64,000 nt of DNA from Neobacillus drentensis (GTDB taxonomy: Bacteria > Bacillota > Bacilli > Bacillales > Cytobacillaceae). The notes under the pieces are model-generated. The model ran no database searches. It was given only the letters and a program-made list of their open reading frames with translations, and had not been told where the DNA came from. Shown here piece after piece: positions 30,565 to 39,415 of the stretch. Position 1 is the first letter of the stretch. Each line of letters begins with the position of its first letter. The stretch spans positions 6,121,001 through 6,185,000 of the forward strand of contig NZ_CP091110.1 in assembly GCF_021560175.1 (NCBI RefSeq), given 5' to 3'. The position numbers and the translations under genes are program-made.

Positions 30565-31803
30565 ATGGGAAAAGCGCTTATTATCGGGGCTGGCGGCGTA
30601 GCATCTGTTGCCATCCACAAATGTGTTCAAAACAGCGAAGTATTTGAAGAGATTTGTATCGCAAGCCGTACAAAATCAAAATGTGATGAATTAAAGGCCA
30701 AACTTGATGGCGGCAAAACAAAAATTACAACTGCACAAGTGAATGCAGATAATGTAGATGAGTTAATCGCGTTAATTAATGAAGTAAAACCAGATATCGT
30801 CATGAACTTAGCATTACCGTATCAAGATTTAACGATTATGGATGCTTGCCTTGCAACAAAGACACACTATATGGATACAGCAAACTATGAGCCAGAAGAT
30901 ACTGCAAAATTCGAATACAAATGGCAGTGGGATTACCGCGAGCGCTTTGAAAAAGCTGGCATTACAGCACTATTAGGCAGCGGCTTTGACCCCGGTGTAA
31001 CAGGCGTATTCTCTGCTTACGCTCTAAAACATTATTTTGATGAAATTGAATATATCGATATTCTTGACTGTAACGGCGGCGACCATGGTTACCCTTTCGC
31101 TACAAACTTCAACCCTGAAATCAATATTCGTGAAGTTTCTGCTAATGGACGTTACTGGGAAAATGGCGAATGGATTGAAACAGAGCCAATGGAAATCAAG
31201 CGTGTTTATGACTTTGCTGAAGTTGGCCAAAAAGATATGTATTTGCTTTATCATGAAGAGCTTGAATCTCTTGCTCAGAACATCCCAGGAATTAAGCGAA
31301 TCCGTTTCTTCATGACATTCGGCCAAAGCTACCTTACACACTTAAGAGCTCTTGAAAACGTGGGAATGACTTCAATCGAGCCAATTGAATTTGAAGGAAA
31401 GCAAATCATTCCACTTCAATTCCTTAAGGCTGTATTGCCAGACCCTGCTTCTCTTGGACCTCGTACAGTGGGTAAAACAAACATCGGCTGTATTTTCAGA
31501 GGGAAAAAAGATGGAAAAGATAAAACTTATTATGTTTACAACGTTTGTGATCACCAAGAGTGCTATAGAGAAGTAGGCTCACAAGCCATCTCTTATACAA
31601 CTGGTGTTCCTGCGATGATCGGTGCAGCAATGATCCTAACTGGTAAATGGAACAAAGCTGGAGTTTATAATATTGAACAATTTGATCCAGATCCATTCAT
31701 GGAAGAGTTAAACAAATGGGGACTTCCATGGGTAGAAGACTTTAATCCAGTTCTTGTTGATGATGAGCCAGCTGAGAAAAAAGAAGCGGAGCTAATTAAA
31801 TAA
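30565..31803 (+). CDS. Carboxynorspermidine/carboxyspermidine synthase (saccharopine dehydrogenase family)
   Basis: This 412-residue protein begins with a Rossmann site (MGKALIIGAGGVASVAIHKC) and belongs to the saccharopine-dehydrogenase-like group. Conserved stretches are DIVMNLALPYQDLTIMDACL, HYMDTANYEPEDTAKFEYKWQWDYRERFEKAGITALLGSGFDPGVTGVFSAY and DHQECYREVGSQAISYTTGVPAMIGA. This pattern is that of carboxynorspermidine synthase, which joins aspartate-semialdehyde to diaminopropane or putrescine using NADPH. The next gene, one base later, is the matching decarboxylase, which makes the call firm. ATG follows TTAGGAGATAGGAAA. Upstream is the structured RNA and terminator. Whether the product is norspermidine or spermidine is not visible. 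Confidence 0.9.
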   Translation: MGKALIIGAGGVASVAIHKCVQNSEVFEEICIASRTKSKCDELKAKLDGGKTKITTAQVNADNVDELIALINEVKPDIVMNLALPYQDLTIMDACLATKTHYMDTANYEPEDTAKFEYKWQWDYRERFEKAGITALLGSGFDPGVTGVFSAYALKHYFDEIEYIDILDCNGGDHGYPFATNFNPEINIREVSANGRYWENGEWIETEPMEIKRVYDFAEVGQKDMYLLYHEELESLAQNIPGIKRIRFFMTFGQSYLTHLRALENVGMTSIEPIEFEGKQIIPLQFLKAVLPDPASLGPRTVGKTNIGCIFRGKKDGKDKTYYVYNVCDHQECYREVGSQAISYTTGVPAMIGAAMILTGKWNKAGVYNIEQFDPDPFMEELNKWGLPWVEDFNPVLVDDEPAEKKEAELIK

Positions 31804-31804
31804 A

Positions 31805-32932
31805 ATGCGGTTTGAAGATTTACCAACACCATGTTATGTCGTAGACGAAAGTCTTGTTGAAAAAAACCTGAAAATCCTGAACGGTGTGATTGAGCGTACA
31901 GGTGCTAAGATTGTTTTGGCCCAGAAGGCATTTTCTATGACAACAATGTATCCCCTCATTGGAAAGTATTTAAGTGGTACCACAGCAAGCGGATTATTCG
32001 AAGCACGTCTTGGTTACGAGGAAATGGGCAAAGAAAATCATGTCTTTGCCCCTGCCTATCGTGACGATGAAATAGATGAAATTATCTCAATTTGTGATCA
32101 TATTATCTTTAATTCCTTCTCACAGTTAGAAAAATTTAAAGATAAGGCTTTAAAAGCTGGCAGAAAAGTGGGCTTACGAATCAATCCGGAATGCTCTACG
32201 CAAATTGGACATGCCATTTACGATCCATGTTCTCCAGGTTCCAGATTTGGTGTTATTAGAGACCATTTTCGCCCTGAGCTGCTTGAGGGTGTATCCGGTC
32301 TTCACTTTCACACCCTTTGCCAGCAAAACTCTGACGATTTAGAAACCACTCTAAATGCAGTGGAAGAACGATTCGGAGAGTGGCTTCCGCAAATGGAATG
32401 GATCAATTTCGGCGGCGGTCATCATATTACAAGAGAAGATTACGATATCCCTCGACTTGAGGCTTGTATTAAGAGAATGCAAGATAAATATGGATTAGAG
32501 GTATATCTTGAGCCAGGAGAGGCCGTTGCTCTTAATGCCGGTTATCTCATTACCTCTGTGCTGGATTTACATCAAAACCGAATGGATATCGCTATTCTTG
32601 ACACATCTGCAACCTGCCATATGCCGGATGTCTTGGAAATGCCTTACCGTCCGCCACTAGTTGGATCAGGTGAAGCAGGCGAAAAACCATACACATATCG
32701 ACTTGGCGGGCAAACTTGCTTAACAGGCGATGTCATCGGTGATTACTCCTTTGATGAGCCCTTAAAGAGCGGGGACCGATTAGTCTTTGGCGACATGGCC
32801 ATCTATACGATGGTAAAAAACACAACCTTTAACGGTATGCCATTACCAGCAATCGCCGTACAAAAACCAGATGGCGATTGTGAAATCGTTCGCGAATTTG
32901 GCTATCAAGACTTTAAAATGAGATTAGCTTAA
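31805..32932 (+). CDS. nspC: Carboxynorspermidine decarboxylase
   Basis: This 375-residue fold-III PLP enzyme is related to diaminopimelate decarboxylase. The PLP lysine is in VLAQKAFSM near residue 41. Other landmarks are LRINPECSTQIG, SGLHFHTLC, WINFGGGHHITR (phosphate loop), VYLEPGEAVALNAGYL and the active-site Cys/Asp region GGQTCLTGDVIGDYSF. It removes the carboxyl group from carboxynorspermidine or carboxyspermidine, completing an alternative polyamine route that does not need S-adenosylmethionine. It starts one base after the synthase stop, with GGAG inside the end of that gene, so the two are translationally coupled. Confidence 0.93.
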   Translation: MRFEDLPTPCYVVDESLVEKNLKILNGVIERTGAKIVLAQKAFSMTTMYPLIGKYLSGTTASGLFEARLGYEEMGKENHVFAPAYRDDEIDEIISICDHIIFNSFSQLEKFKDKALKAGRKVGLRINPECSTQIGHAIYDPCSPGSRFGVIRDHFRPELLEGVSGLHFHTLCQQNSDDLETTLNAVEERFGEWLPQMEWINFGGGHHITREDYDIPRLEACIKRMQDKYGLEVYLEPGEAVALNAGYLITSVLDLHQNRMDIAILDTSATCHMPDVLEMPYRPPLVGSGEAGEKPYTYRLGGQTCLTGDVIGDYSFDEPLKSGDRLVFGDMAIYTMVKNTTFNGMPLPAIAVQKPDGDCEIVREFGYQDFKMRLA

Positions 32933-32938
32933 TAGATT

Positions 32939-33042
32939 AGAAGCAAGGGGACGGTTCTCTTGCTTCTATTTCATAAGCAAAAGCATACGCAGAGAGACGG
33001 TTCCTCGCTTCATTCATTGGAAGCAAGAGAACCGTCCCTCTG
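32939..33042. repeat. Two hairpins of the GGGACGGTTCTC repeat family (terminator of nspC)
   Basis: First hairpin: AGAAGCAAG/CTTGCTTCT (32939-32947 with 32959-32967), loop GGGACGGTTCT. Second: CAGAGAGACGGTTC with GAACCGTCCCTCTG (32990-33003 with 33029-33042) followed by TTTTTTT, a strong plus-strand terminator. Both carry the GGGACGGTTCTC / GAACCGTCCC core seen again after the GH2 gene. The right part encodes the last residues of the minus-strand AraC gene. Confidence 0.8.
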
Positions 33043-34243
33043 TTTTTTTATATTCCGAAGGGGTTTGTCCCGTGACTTTCTTAAATACTCTCGTAAAATA
33101 ATTCAAATCATTGTATCCGACGATTAAGGCGATATCTGTAACTGCTGCGGTTCCGGTTTGTAGATGGAGCATAGCTTCCTCGACTCTTTTTTGATTTACG
33201 TAGTCAATGATACTTTTGCCTGTATCCTGCTTAAATTTGCGGGATAAGTGAGAAGGATGGACATGGATGCTGGCTGCAATTTCTTTAAGGGTTAATGTCT
33301 GCCCAAGATTTGAATGGATATAATCGACTGCCTTTCTTACAATCATGCTGAAATCCTTATTTGAGTATTTCTGAACGAGACCGCAATATTCGTTTATCAT
33401 ATCGAATGCTAATATTTTTAAGTATGGAAGATTTGGGGCTCTTTCAATAAGAATCGCAAATTTTTCTGACACATAGTGGACAACAAGGGGCTGCAGGCCG
33501 CCCTTTTCAGCTGAAATCCGGCATATGGTATTTAAGACAAAAAGTAGGTTTTTAGCCGAACGAAAGGGACTCTCGGGAATACGGTCTGAAAAGTCCATCA
33601 TCCCCTTAACTTCCTTTGATAACTTGCCGATTTCCTCCATATCACCTTTTTCTATCGCCCTCATTAATTCTTTTTCTGCTTTATATCGCTCCTCAATCAA
33701 ATTTTTATCTTCTTCGTAAAGGACTTTTTCAACCTTTTCCGCTGACTTACGAACTTCCGTGTTCACTAATTTACCCTCAATATAGGAATGTTGACACATG
33801 TTAACCAGCAGGTCCCCCAGATAGGTAGATTTGTTACTGCCAATAATTGAAAGTGATTGATAATAATCTTGAAGCTGTTTCCGCTCACTAATTGGGAATT
33901 TATGTGTTGAGATAAGGTCACTAATCAGCTCATTAGAAGGAATACTAGATAAAAATGGGCCCAAAACAATAAATCCCTGATAGTGATTATTACTCCAAAT
34001 CCCGGCTGCTAAGTATTCAAGCCCAATGCTATTTATATAATGAAAATACTGTTCGTTCTCTGCTTTCATCAACTTTTCATTCATGGTTTGCTCATCATTA
34101 GCGAAGGGTTGCAGGAGCAAGGGTGTTTGAATTTGCGATTTTTGAAAGATGATCTTGCCTTCGCGGCCCACAATCTTTACATCTAAATAAGTAATCGAAT
34201 GAAGGAGCTTTCCTTTTTTAGTGATTTCTATCGATAGACTCAT
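33014..34243 (-). CDS. AraC family transcriptional regulator
   Basis: This 409-residue regulator has a C-terminal AraC HTH domain (about 305-402): VDYIHSNLGQTLTLKEIAASIHVHPSHLSRKFKQDTGKSIIDYVNQKRVEEAMLHLQ followed by VTDIALIVGYNDLNYFTRVFKKVTGQTPSEYKK. The N-terminal 300 residues form an uncharacterised sensor with no membrane segment, including a charged helical stretch (EEDKNLIEERYKAEKELMRAIEKGDMEE). ATG at 34243 has GGGAGG upstream; the frame extends 15 codons further. The last nine residues are encoded by an interspersed repeat. It is divergent from the GH2 gene, whose -35 box is poor, so it is probably that gene's activator. Confidence 0.88.
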   Translation of the reverse strand: MSLSIEITKKGKLLHSITYLDVKIVGREGKIIFQKSQIQTPLLLQPFANDEQTMNEKLMKAENEQYFHYINSIGLEYLAAGIWSNNHYQGFIVLGPFLSSIPSNELISDLISTHKFPISERKQLQDYYQSLSIIGSNKSTYLGDLLVNMCQHSYIEGKLVNTEVRKSAEKVEKVLYEEDKNLIEERYKAEKELMRAIEKGDMEEIGKLSKEVKGMMDFSDRIPESPFRSAKNLLFVLNTICRISAEKGGLQPLVVHYVSEKFAILIERAPNLPYLKILAFDMINEYCGLVQKYSNKDFSMIVRKAVDYIHSNLGQTLTLKEIAASIHVHPSHLSRKFKQDTGKSIIDYVNQKRVEEAMLHLQTGTAAVTDIALIVGYNDLNYFTRVFKKVTGQTPSEYKKTEGRFSCFQ

Positions 34244-34341
34244 CTTTCTTTTCCTCCCTAATCTATTTCTACTATTAAAACCTTTCAAAAGAAAAAATGC
34301 AATATTTATGCTAATAAGGTCAAATTTGTATGATTATCTAT

Positions 34342-34360
34342 CGAAAGCGTATACTATAAT
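34342..34360 (+). promoter_or_regulatory. GH2 gene -10 box with cre-like site
   Basis: TATAAT at 34355-34360 has no good -35 at the right distance, as expected for an activator-dependent promoter. CGAAAGCGTATACT (34342-34355) matches 12 of 14 positions of the CcpA cre consensus and overlaps the -10, so glucose repression is likely. Confidence 0.6.
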
Positions 34361-34395
34361 GAATTTGGTTGAAACGATATTTAGGAGGAAGCAAA

Positions 34396-36696
34396 ATGAG
34401 AAAGGTCTTAAATATTAATGCTAATTGGAAATTTATTAGACAAGATGAAGAGAATGCAAGTGCAGTAAACGTTAATACAGATAATTGGCAGGAAGTTCAG
34501 GTTCCTCACACCTGGAATGCCATCGATGGTGCCAATGGCTTTGATTATTATAAAGGTGCCTGCTGGTATCGAAAAGAATTTTTAGTAGATGCATTAGAAC
34601 AAGGAAATAGAGTATATATTGAGTTTAATGGCTCTAATAGTATTACGGATGTATATGTGAATGGACAACATCTTGGACAACATCGCGGCGGTTACTCAAT
34701 TTTCCGCTTTGACATTACAAATGTCGTCGAGTTTGGAAAAAAGAATACCCTCTCCGTCAAAGTTGATAATACCGTTGTTGATGATGTGTATCCACAGATG
34801 GCCGATTTCACTTTCTATGGCGGGCTTTATCGCGATGTCAATCTTGTGATTGCGAATTCAATTCACTTTGATTTACTCGATTATGGTTCCAAAGGTGTCT
34901 ATATTGTTCAAGAGAATGTTTCAAATGAGAGTGCTGCTTTAACCATCAAATCTAGGGTCGTCAATGACCTTGATGTTGAAAAAAAAGTAAGAGTTTGGGC
35001 AGATATCTTAGATGCTAATGGTAAAAATGTAGCCTACGGGGCCATGGAAGTTTTTCTAGCAGCAGGTGAAACAACAGAAGTAGCGATTCCTGTTATGATT
35101 GAAAACCCTACCTTATGGAATGGAAGAAAGAACTCCTATCTTTATGAAACGAAGATCTCATTGGTCAGCTTTAACGATACTGTTGATGAACTAAACATCC
35201 CATTTGGAGTCAGATACTTCCACGTTGACCCGGAGAAAGGTTTCTTTTTAAATGGAGAATCACTTCGATTAAATGGTGTATCTAGACACCAAGACCGCAA
35301 AGACATGGGCTGGGCGATTACGAAAAAAGAACACCTAGAAGATATGGAACTAATTAAAGAGGTCGGCGCCACATCAATCCGTTTAGCCCACTATCAGCAT
35401 GATCAGTACTTCTATGAACTTTGTGATCAGGAGGGCATGGTCATTTGGGCTGAGATTCCCTTTATCTCGGTTATGTCAAAACATGAGTTAGAAGGAATCA
35501 ATGCCAAGCAGCAAATGACTGAATTAATTCGTCAAAACTTCAACCATCCATCGATTATGTTCTGGGGTATCCAAAATGAAATTCAAATCAGCGGAGAACG
35601 CCCAGAGCTGAGAAGACTTGTCAATGAATTAAATGAGCTCACGAAAAAAGAAGATCCCACTCGTTTAACGACCATGGCAAATGTGATGTTTGTACCTGAT
35701 AAGGATGAATACAATTATGTGACGGATGTTGTCGGGTATAATAAGTATTACGGCTGGTATCAAGGAAAAGCGGAGGATTTCGCTGATTGGCTAGACGGTT
35801 TCCATCAAACCAACCCGCAAGTGCCTCTAGGCATTTCTGAATACGGGGCAGAAGGAATCCTGCAATATCACACCAATACTCCACAGGTAAAGGATTATTC
35901 AGAGGAATATCATGCTCTTTATCATGAAATAGTATGGGGAATCTTCTCAAAACGTCCATACCTATGGTCAACGTATGTGTGGAATATGTTTGATTTTGGG
36001 GCCAATATTCGCGACGAAGGCGGCGTACAGGGCAGAAACAACAAAGGGTTGATCACCTATGACCGCAGAATTAAGAAAGATGCCTTCTACATGTATAAAG
36101 CCAACTGGTCTGATGAGAAATTTGTTCATATCACGAGCAAGCGCTACATTGACAGAGCAGAAGAGCAAATTACCATCAAGGTTTATTCAAACTGTGATGA
36201 ACTAACTCTGTATGCAAATGGCAAAGAGCTTGAAACGAAAACAAGTGACAATCATGTATTTGTTTTTGAAAACGTGGGGTTAGCAGAAGGAATCACTGAA
36301 ATCAAGGTTACTTCTAACCAAGACGGCATGACTCTTGAGGATACAGCTCGATTCACGAAAACAGCAGAGCCAAATTCAAGCTATGAAGCTCCCGAAGAAG
36401 ATACAGGCGGAGTGGTCGGAAACTGGTTCCAAATGCCGGAAATGGAAGATGTCGAGATAGAAGAAATTAACATCACCGATGATGTCTACTCTACTCGTGA
36501 TACCTTCAAGGCGTTAATGGAAAATGAAGAAACAAAGGCAATCCTAGAAAAATACTTAGGTAACTTCACTGAACATCCAATGTACGGAATGGCAGCAGGA
36601 ATGCAAGTCGACTTCATCGCCTCCATGGCACCCGAACAATTTACCGAGAAAATGATGTTCACCTTAAATAAAGAATTAACGAAAGTAAAGAAATAA
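34396..36696 (+). CDS. Glycoside hydrolase family 2 (beta-galactosidase/beta-glucuronidase type)
   Basis: This 766-residue cytoplasmic enzyme (no signal peptide) has an N-terminal jelly-roll sugar-binding domain (about 10-165; NGSNSITDVYVNGQHLGQHRGGY), an Ig-like domain (about 170-275) and a TIM barrel (about 280-560). The acid/base Glu is in FWGIQNEIQ (about 395) and the nucleophile Glu in GISEYGAEG (about 482). A C-terminal part after about 660 is acidic and helical (EDVEIEEINITDD...FTEHPMYGMAAGMQ) and outside the usual fold. It could be a beta-galactosidase or beta-glucuronidase. ATG at 34396 follows AGGAGG. It is likely activated by the divergent AraC protein and repressed by CcpA. Confidence 0.9.
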   Translation: MRKVLNINANWKFIRQDEENASAVNVNTDNWQEVQVPHTWNAIDGANGFDYYKGACWYRKEFLVDALEQGNRVYIEFNGSNSITDVYVNGQHLGQHRGGYSIFRFDITNVVEFGKKNTLSVKVDNTVVDDVYPQMADFTFYGGLYRDVNLVIANSIHFDLLDYGSKGVYIVQENVSNESAALTIKSRVVNDLDVEKKVRVWADILDANGKNVAYGAMEVFLAAGETTEVAIPVMIENPTLWNGRKNSYLYETKISLVSFNDTVDELNIPFGVRYFHVDPEKGFFLNGESLRLNGVSRHQDRKDMGWAITKKEHLEDMELIKEVGATSIRLAHYQHDQYFYELCDQEGMVIWAEIPFISVMSKHELEGINAKQQMTELIRQNFNHPSIMFWGIQNEIQISGERPELRRLVNELNELTKKEDPTRLTTMANVMFVPDKDEYNYVTDVVGYNKYYGWYQGKAEDFADWLDGFHQTNPQVPLGISEYGAEGILQYHTNTPQVKDYSEEYHALYHEIVWGIFSKRPYLWSTYVWNMFDFGANIRDEGGVQGRNNKGLITYDRRIKKDAFYMYKANWSDEKFVHITSKRYIDRAEEQITIKVYSNCDELTLYANGKELETKTSDNHVFVFENVGLAEGITEIKVTSNQDGMTLEDTARFTKTAEPNSSYEAPEEDTGGVVGNWFQMPEMEDVEIEEINITDDVYSTRDTFKALMENEETKAILEKYLGNFTEHPMYGMAAGMQVDFIASMAPEQFTEKMMFTLNKELTKVKK

Positions 36697-36700
36697 ACAC

Positions 36701-36744
36701 AGGGACGGTTCTCCTGCTTCTTTTGAAGCAGGAGAACCGTCCCT
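36701..36744 (+). terminator. Perfect 20-bp inverted repeat, terminator of the GH2 gene
   Basis: Two 20-bp arms (36701-36720 and 36725-36744) are perfectly complementary around a TTTT loop and contain the GGGACGGTTCTC / GAGAACCGTCCC core of the repeat family also found at 32947-33042. The hairpin starts 4 bp after the stop. The T-tract after it is short (TTTGCTT). Confidence 0.8.
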
Positions 36745-36771
36745 TTGCTTATCTTTAAATGGTGCTGCTCT

Positions 36772-37179
36772 CTATTCTTGAATCGGGTAGCTGATTAAAG
36801 TTGTAAATGCCTTTGCCACTTTCCTAGCAAAAACAAGGGGCGGCTCCACCGATTGTATATGAATGTACATCAGATGTGGTTGTGTATAGATCCAGTGATT
36901 ATGCAGTGCTCCCACAATGAGCCCTTGTTCCACACTGGATTTCATGAATCCTGGAATCTCCTCTTCAAGTAATGTTATTTCTCCCAAGTTTAAGGCATTC
37001 CCATTCACATCCAAAGACTCAAATGAGATCCCTACTGGTAAAATGGAATGACTAGGACGTCCTTGAATAAGTACATTAAAACTGCGCTTTAGCGAAACAG
37101 AACAGCCATTTTGCTGCAGCTTGGCTTTTCCATTTAGGATTTGGGCAAATTGTTCTCCTAGCTGCTTGATGTTATTCAC
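36772..37179 (-). CDS. DUF1259 family protein
   Basis: This 135-residue protein is recognised by LKRSFNVLIQGRPSHSILPVGISFESL, EQGLIVGALHNHWIYTQPHLMYIHIQSVEPPLVFARKVAKAF. The ALHNHW..PHLMYIH block is the DUF1259 (LppY/LpqO) signature with clustered histidines. There is no signal peptide, so it is probably cytoplasmic. Its function is unknown in the family. The start is GTG at 37179, six bases after a GGGGGG tract. It lies 88 bp after nasC on the same strand and could be read through from it, since I see no terminator in between. Confidence 0.8.
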   Translation of the reverse strand: MNNIKQLGEQFAQILNGKAKLQQNGCSVSLKRSFNVLIQGRPSHSILPVGISFESLDVNGNALNLGEITLLEEEIPGFMKSSVEQGLIVGALHNHWIYTQPHLMYIHIQSVEPPLVFARKVAKAFTTLISYPIQE

Positions 37180-37267
37180 TTAATGCCCCCCCTTCCTTTA
37201 CACATCTAAGTCTATGTTTAGACAGGGTTATTAAGTACTCAATGGACATCGTTTTCAACGTATGAAA

Positions 37268-39415
37268 TCAGATATTCACATCATTTACTGGTTTTACCTT
37301 AACAGCGCTTAATTTAAAACCAGGCATCCTGCAGACAGGGTCCAGTTCTTCTCCGACAAGATAATTCACATTTTGGGAGTCTGCCCAATGAAATGGAACA
37401 AAGATGGTATCCGGACGAATCTCCTCCGTGTATTTGCTTCGAACCATTATACTGCCTCTTCGAGATTCAATTTTAACTAAGGATTGGTCTACAATTTGGT
37501 ATTTCCTAGCCGTAGTCGGATGAATTTCCATATAAGATTCAATATTTCTAGCAGCTAACGCAGGACTTCTCCTTGTTTGAACTCCCGTTAAGTAATGAGA
37601 CATGACTCTTCCTGTTGTCAAATACAAGGGATACTCGCTGCACACCTCTTCCTTTGGAACAACAGATCTGTTGGGGACTATAGTCATCACAGCCTTGCCA
37701 TCAGGATGAGCAAAGGACGTTTCAAACAGCCTCATGGTCCCTTTATGATCAGGATCAGGACATGGCCACAAAATGCCGCCTTCCTTTCGCAGCCTTTCAT
37801 AGGTAATCCCGTAATAATCCGCGATTCCCCCTCGACTCGCCAATCGCAATTCATTAAAAATTTCTTCAGCAGATGAAAAAGAAAAGTACTTTTCTTTCCC
37901 CATCACTCGGGCAATCTCCACAATGATTTGCCAGTCATGCTTCACTTCACCCGGGCATGGGCAGCTCGCTTCCCGTAATGTTACCCTGCCCTCCACATTC
38001 GTCATGGTCCCTGCATCCTCTAAGTAGGAGGAAGCGGGCAGAATGAGATCCGCTAGTTTAGCTGTCTCTGAAATAAATAAATCGACCGCGACAAGAAATT
38101 TTAACTTTTTTAATGCATTCTTAACAAATTGAGCATTTGGATTGGAGACAACTGGATTGGAGCACATTAAAAACATCCCCGTAATTTCTCCCTCATTGAT
38201 TTTCTCCATCATATCATAGGCCGAGACGCCTTTTCCGGGTAGATCCTCTGGATGGATTCCCCAAACATTCGCTATATGTGTTCGATGTGCTTCGTTTTCA
38301 ATCAACCGGTACCCTGGAAGCTGGTCAGCTTTTTGGCCATGCTCCCTCGCCCCTTGACCGTTCCCTTGTCCGGTAATCGCCCCAAAACCGCAATGCAGCT
38401 TGCCCAGCTTGCCAGTAGCTAAAAGGAGATTGAGGAAGTTACGGACAGCAGCCGAACCATCTGTTTGCTGCTCGACTCCTCTCGCAGTAAAAATCATTCC
38501 TGTTTCTTCTTTGCCAAACGTAATGGCTGCTTTGCGAATTTGATTTATCGGAACTCCTGTAATTTCTTCGATTTCCGCTAACTTTATTGACCTTACATAC
38601 TCTTTAACCTCATCAAAACCATTCACACGTTCTTGAATAAATCGTTCATCCGTGTAATTTTCTTCGATGATCACCTTCAACAGCCCGTTTGCTAATGCTG
38701 CATCAGTTCCCGGCTTCACTTTTAAATGTAAGTCTGCCAGTTTCGTAGTCGATGTTTCCCGGGGATCAATCGCAATAATAAATGCCCCATTTTCTTTTGC
38801 TTTTTCAAAATAGGGCAAAATTGTTGGCTGGCATTCCGCAATATTCGTTCCGGCTAAAATAATGCATCGGGTATAGGGAATTTCAGCAAGACTATTGGTC
38901 AATCCTCTGTCCATCCCGAAGGTTTGACTGGCGGCTGAAGCAGCGGCCGACATACATAATCGGCCATTATAATCGATATACTTCGTCTTTAAAGCCACTC
39001 GGGCAAATTTACCAAGTAAATACGCTTCTTCGTTCGTAATCGATGCACTCCCATACACAGCTAAGGCATTAAGTCCGTCTTCGTCTTGTATTCTAGTAAA
39101 CTGATCTTTAATCTGTTCCAATGCCTGTTCCCACGTAATTCGAACAAATTCTCCATTTACTTTTAACATTGGAAATTTTAATCGTTCCTTATGAAACGCA
39201 TGTTGGTAGGCATTCAGGCCTTTGACGCATACACGGCCATGGGTGGTTGGATTATCTATTCCAACCGTTTTATATTGCTTCCTTGAAACAATTGACTGTT
39301 CAATCAATTGCATCTTACACTGCATACTACAAAAGGGACATTGTGTATCATATATTTTTTCCGCTTGTACTTCCTTTTGCTTTTTACGGAAATACTTTAA
39401 CATCAATTCCGTCAC
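37268..39415 (-). CDS. nasC: Assimilatory nitrate reductase catalytic subunit
   Basis: This 715-residue molybdopterin oxidoreductase has an N-terminal [4Fe-4S] site (Cys26, Cys29, Cys33, Cys63; CPFCSMQC...GRVCVKG). It continues with VYGSASITNEEAYLLGKFARVAL, NGRLCMSAAASA at the Mo-ligand region, ILAGTNIAECQPT and the MGD-binding C-terminus (LYLTTGRVMSHYLTGVQTRR, FVPFHWADSQNVNYL). The length matches Bacillus NasC. It reduces nitrate to nitrite in the cytoplasm using electrons from NasB. The start GTG overlaps the nasB stop by 4 bp (GTGA), with GAGGAA inside nasB. Two TnrA boxes lie upstream of the nasBC unit. Confidence 0.94.
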   Translation of the reverse strand: MTELMLKYFRKKQKEVQAEKIYDTQCPFCSMQCKMQLIEQSIVSRKQYKTVGIDNPTTHGRVCVKGLNAYQHAFHKERLKFPMLKVNGEFVRITWEQALEQIKDQFTRIQDEDGLNALAVYGSASITNEEAYLLGKFARVALKTKYIDYNGRLCMSAAASAASQTFGMDRGLTNSLAEIPYTRCIILAGTNIAECQPTILPYFEKAKENGAFIIAIDPRETSTTKLADLHLKVKPGTDAALANGLLKVIIEENYTDERFIQERVNGFDEVKEYVRSIKLAEIEEITGVPINQIRKAAITFGKEETGMIFTARGVEQQTDGSAAVRNFLNLLLATGKLGKLHCGFGAITGQGNGQGAREHGQKADQLPGYRLIENEAHRTHIANVWGIHPEDLPGKGVSAYDMMEKINEGEITGMFLMCSNPVVSNPNAQFVKNALKKLKFLVAVDLFISETAKLADLILPASSYLEDAGTMTNVEGRVTLREASCPCPGEVKHDWQIIVEIARVMGKEKYFSFSSAEEIFNELRLASRGGIADYYGITYERLRKEGGILWPCPDPDHKGTMRLFETSFAHPDGKAVMTIVPNRSVVPKEEVCSEYPLYLTTGRVMSHYLTGVQTRRSPALAARNIESYMEIHPTTARKYQIVDQSLVKIESRRGSIMVRSKYTEEIRPDTIFVPFHWADSQNVNYLVGEELDPVCRMPGFKLSAVKVKPVNDVNI

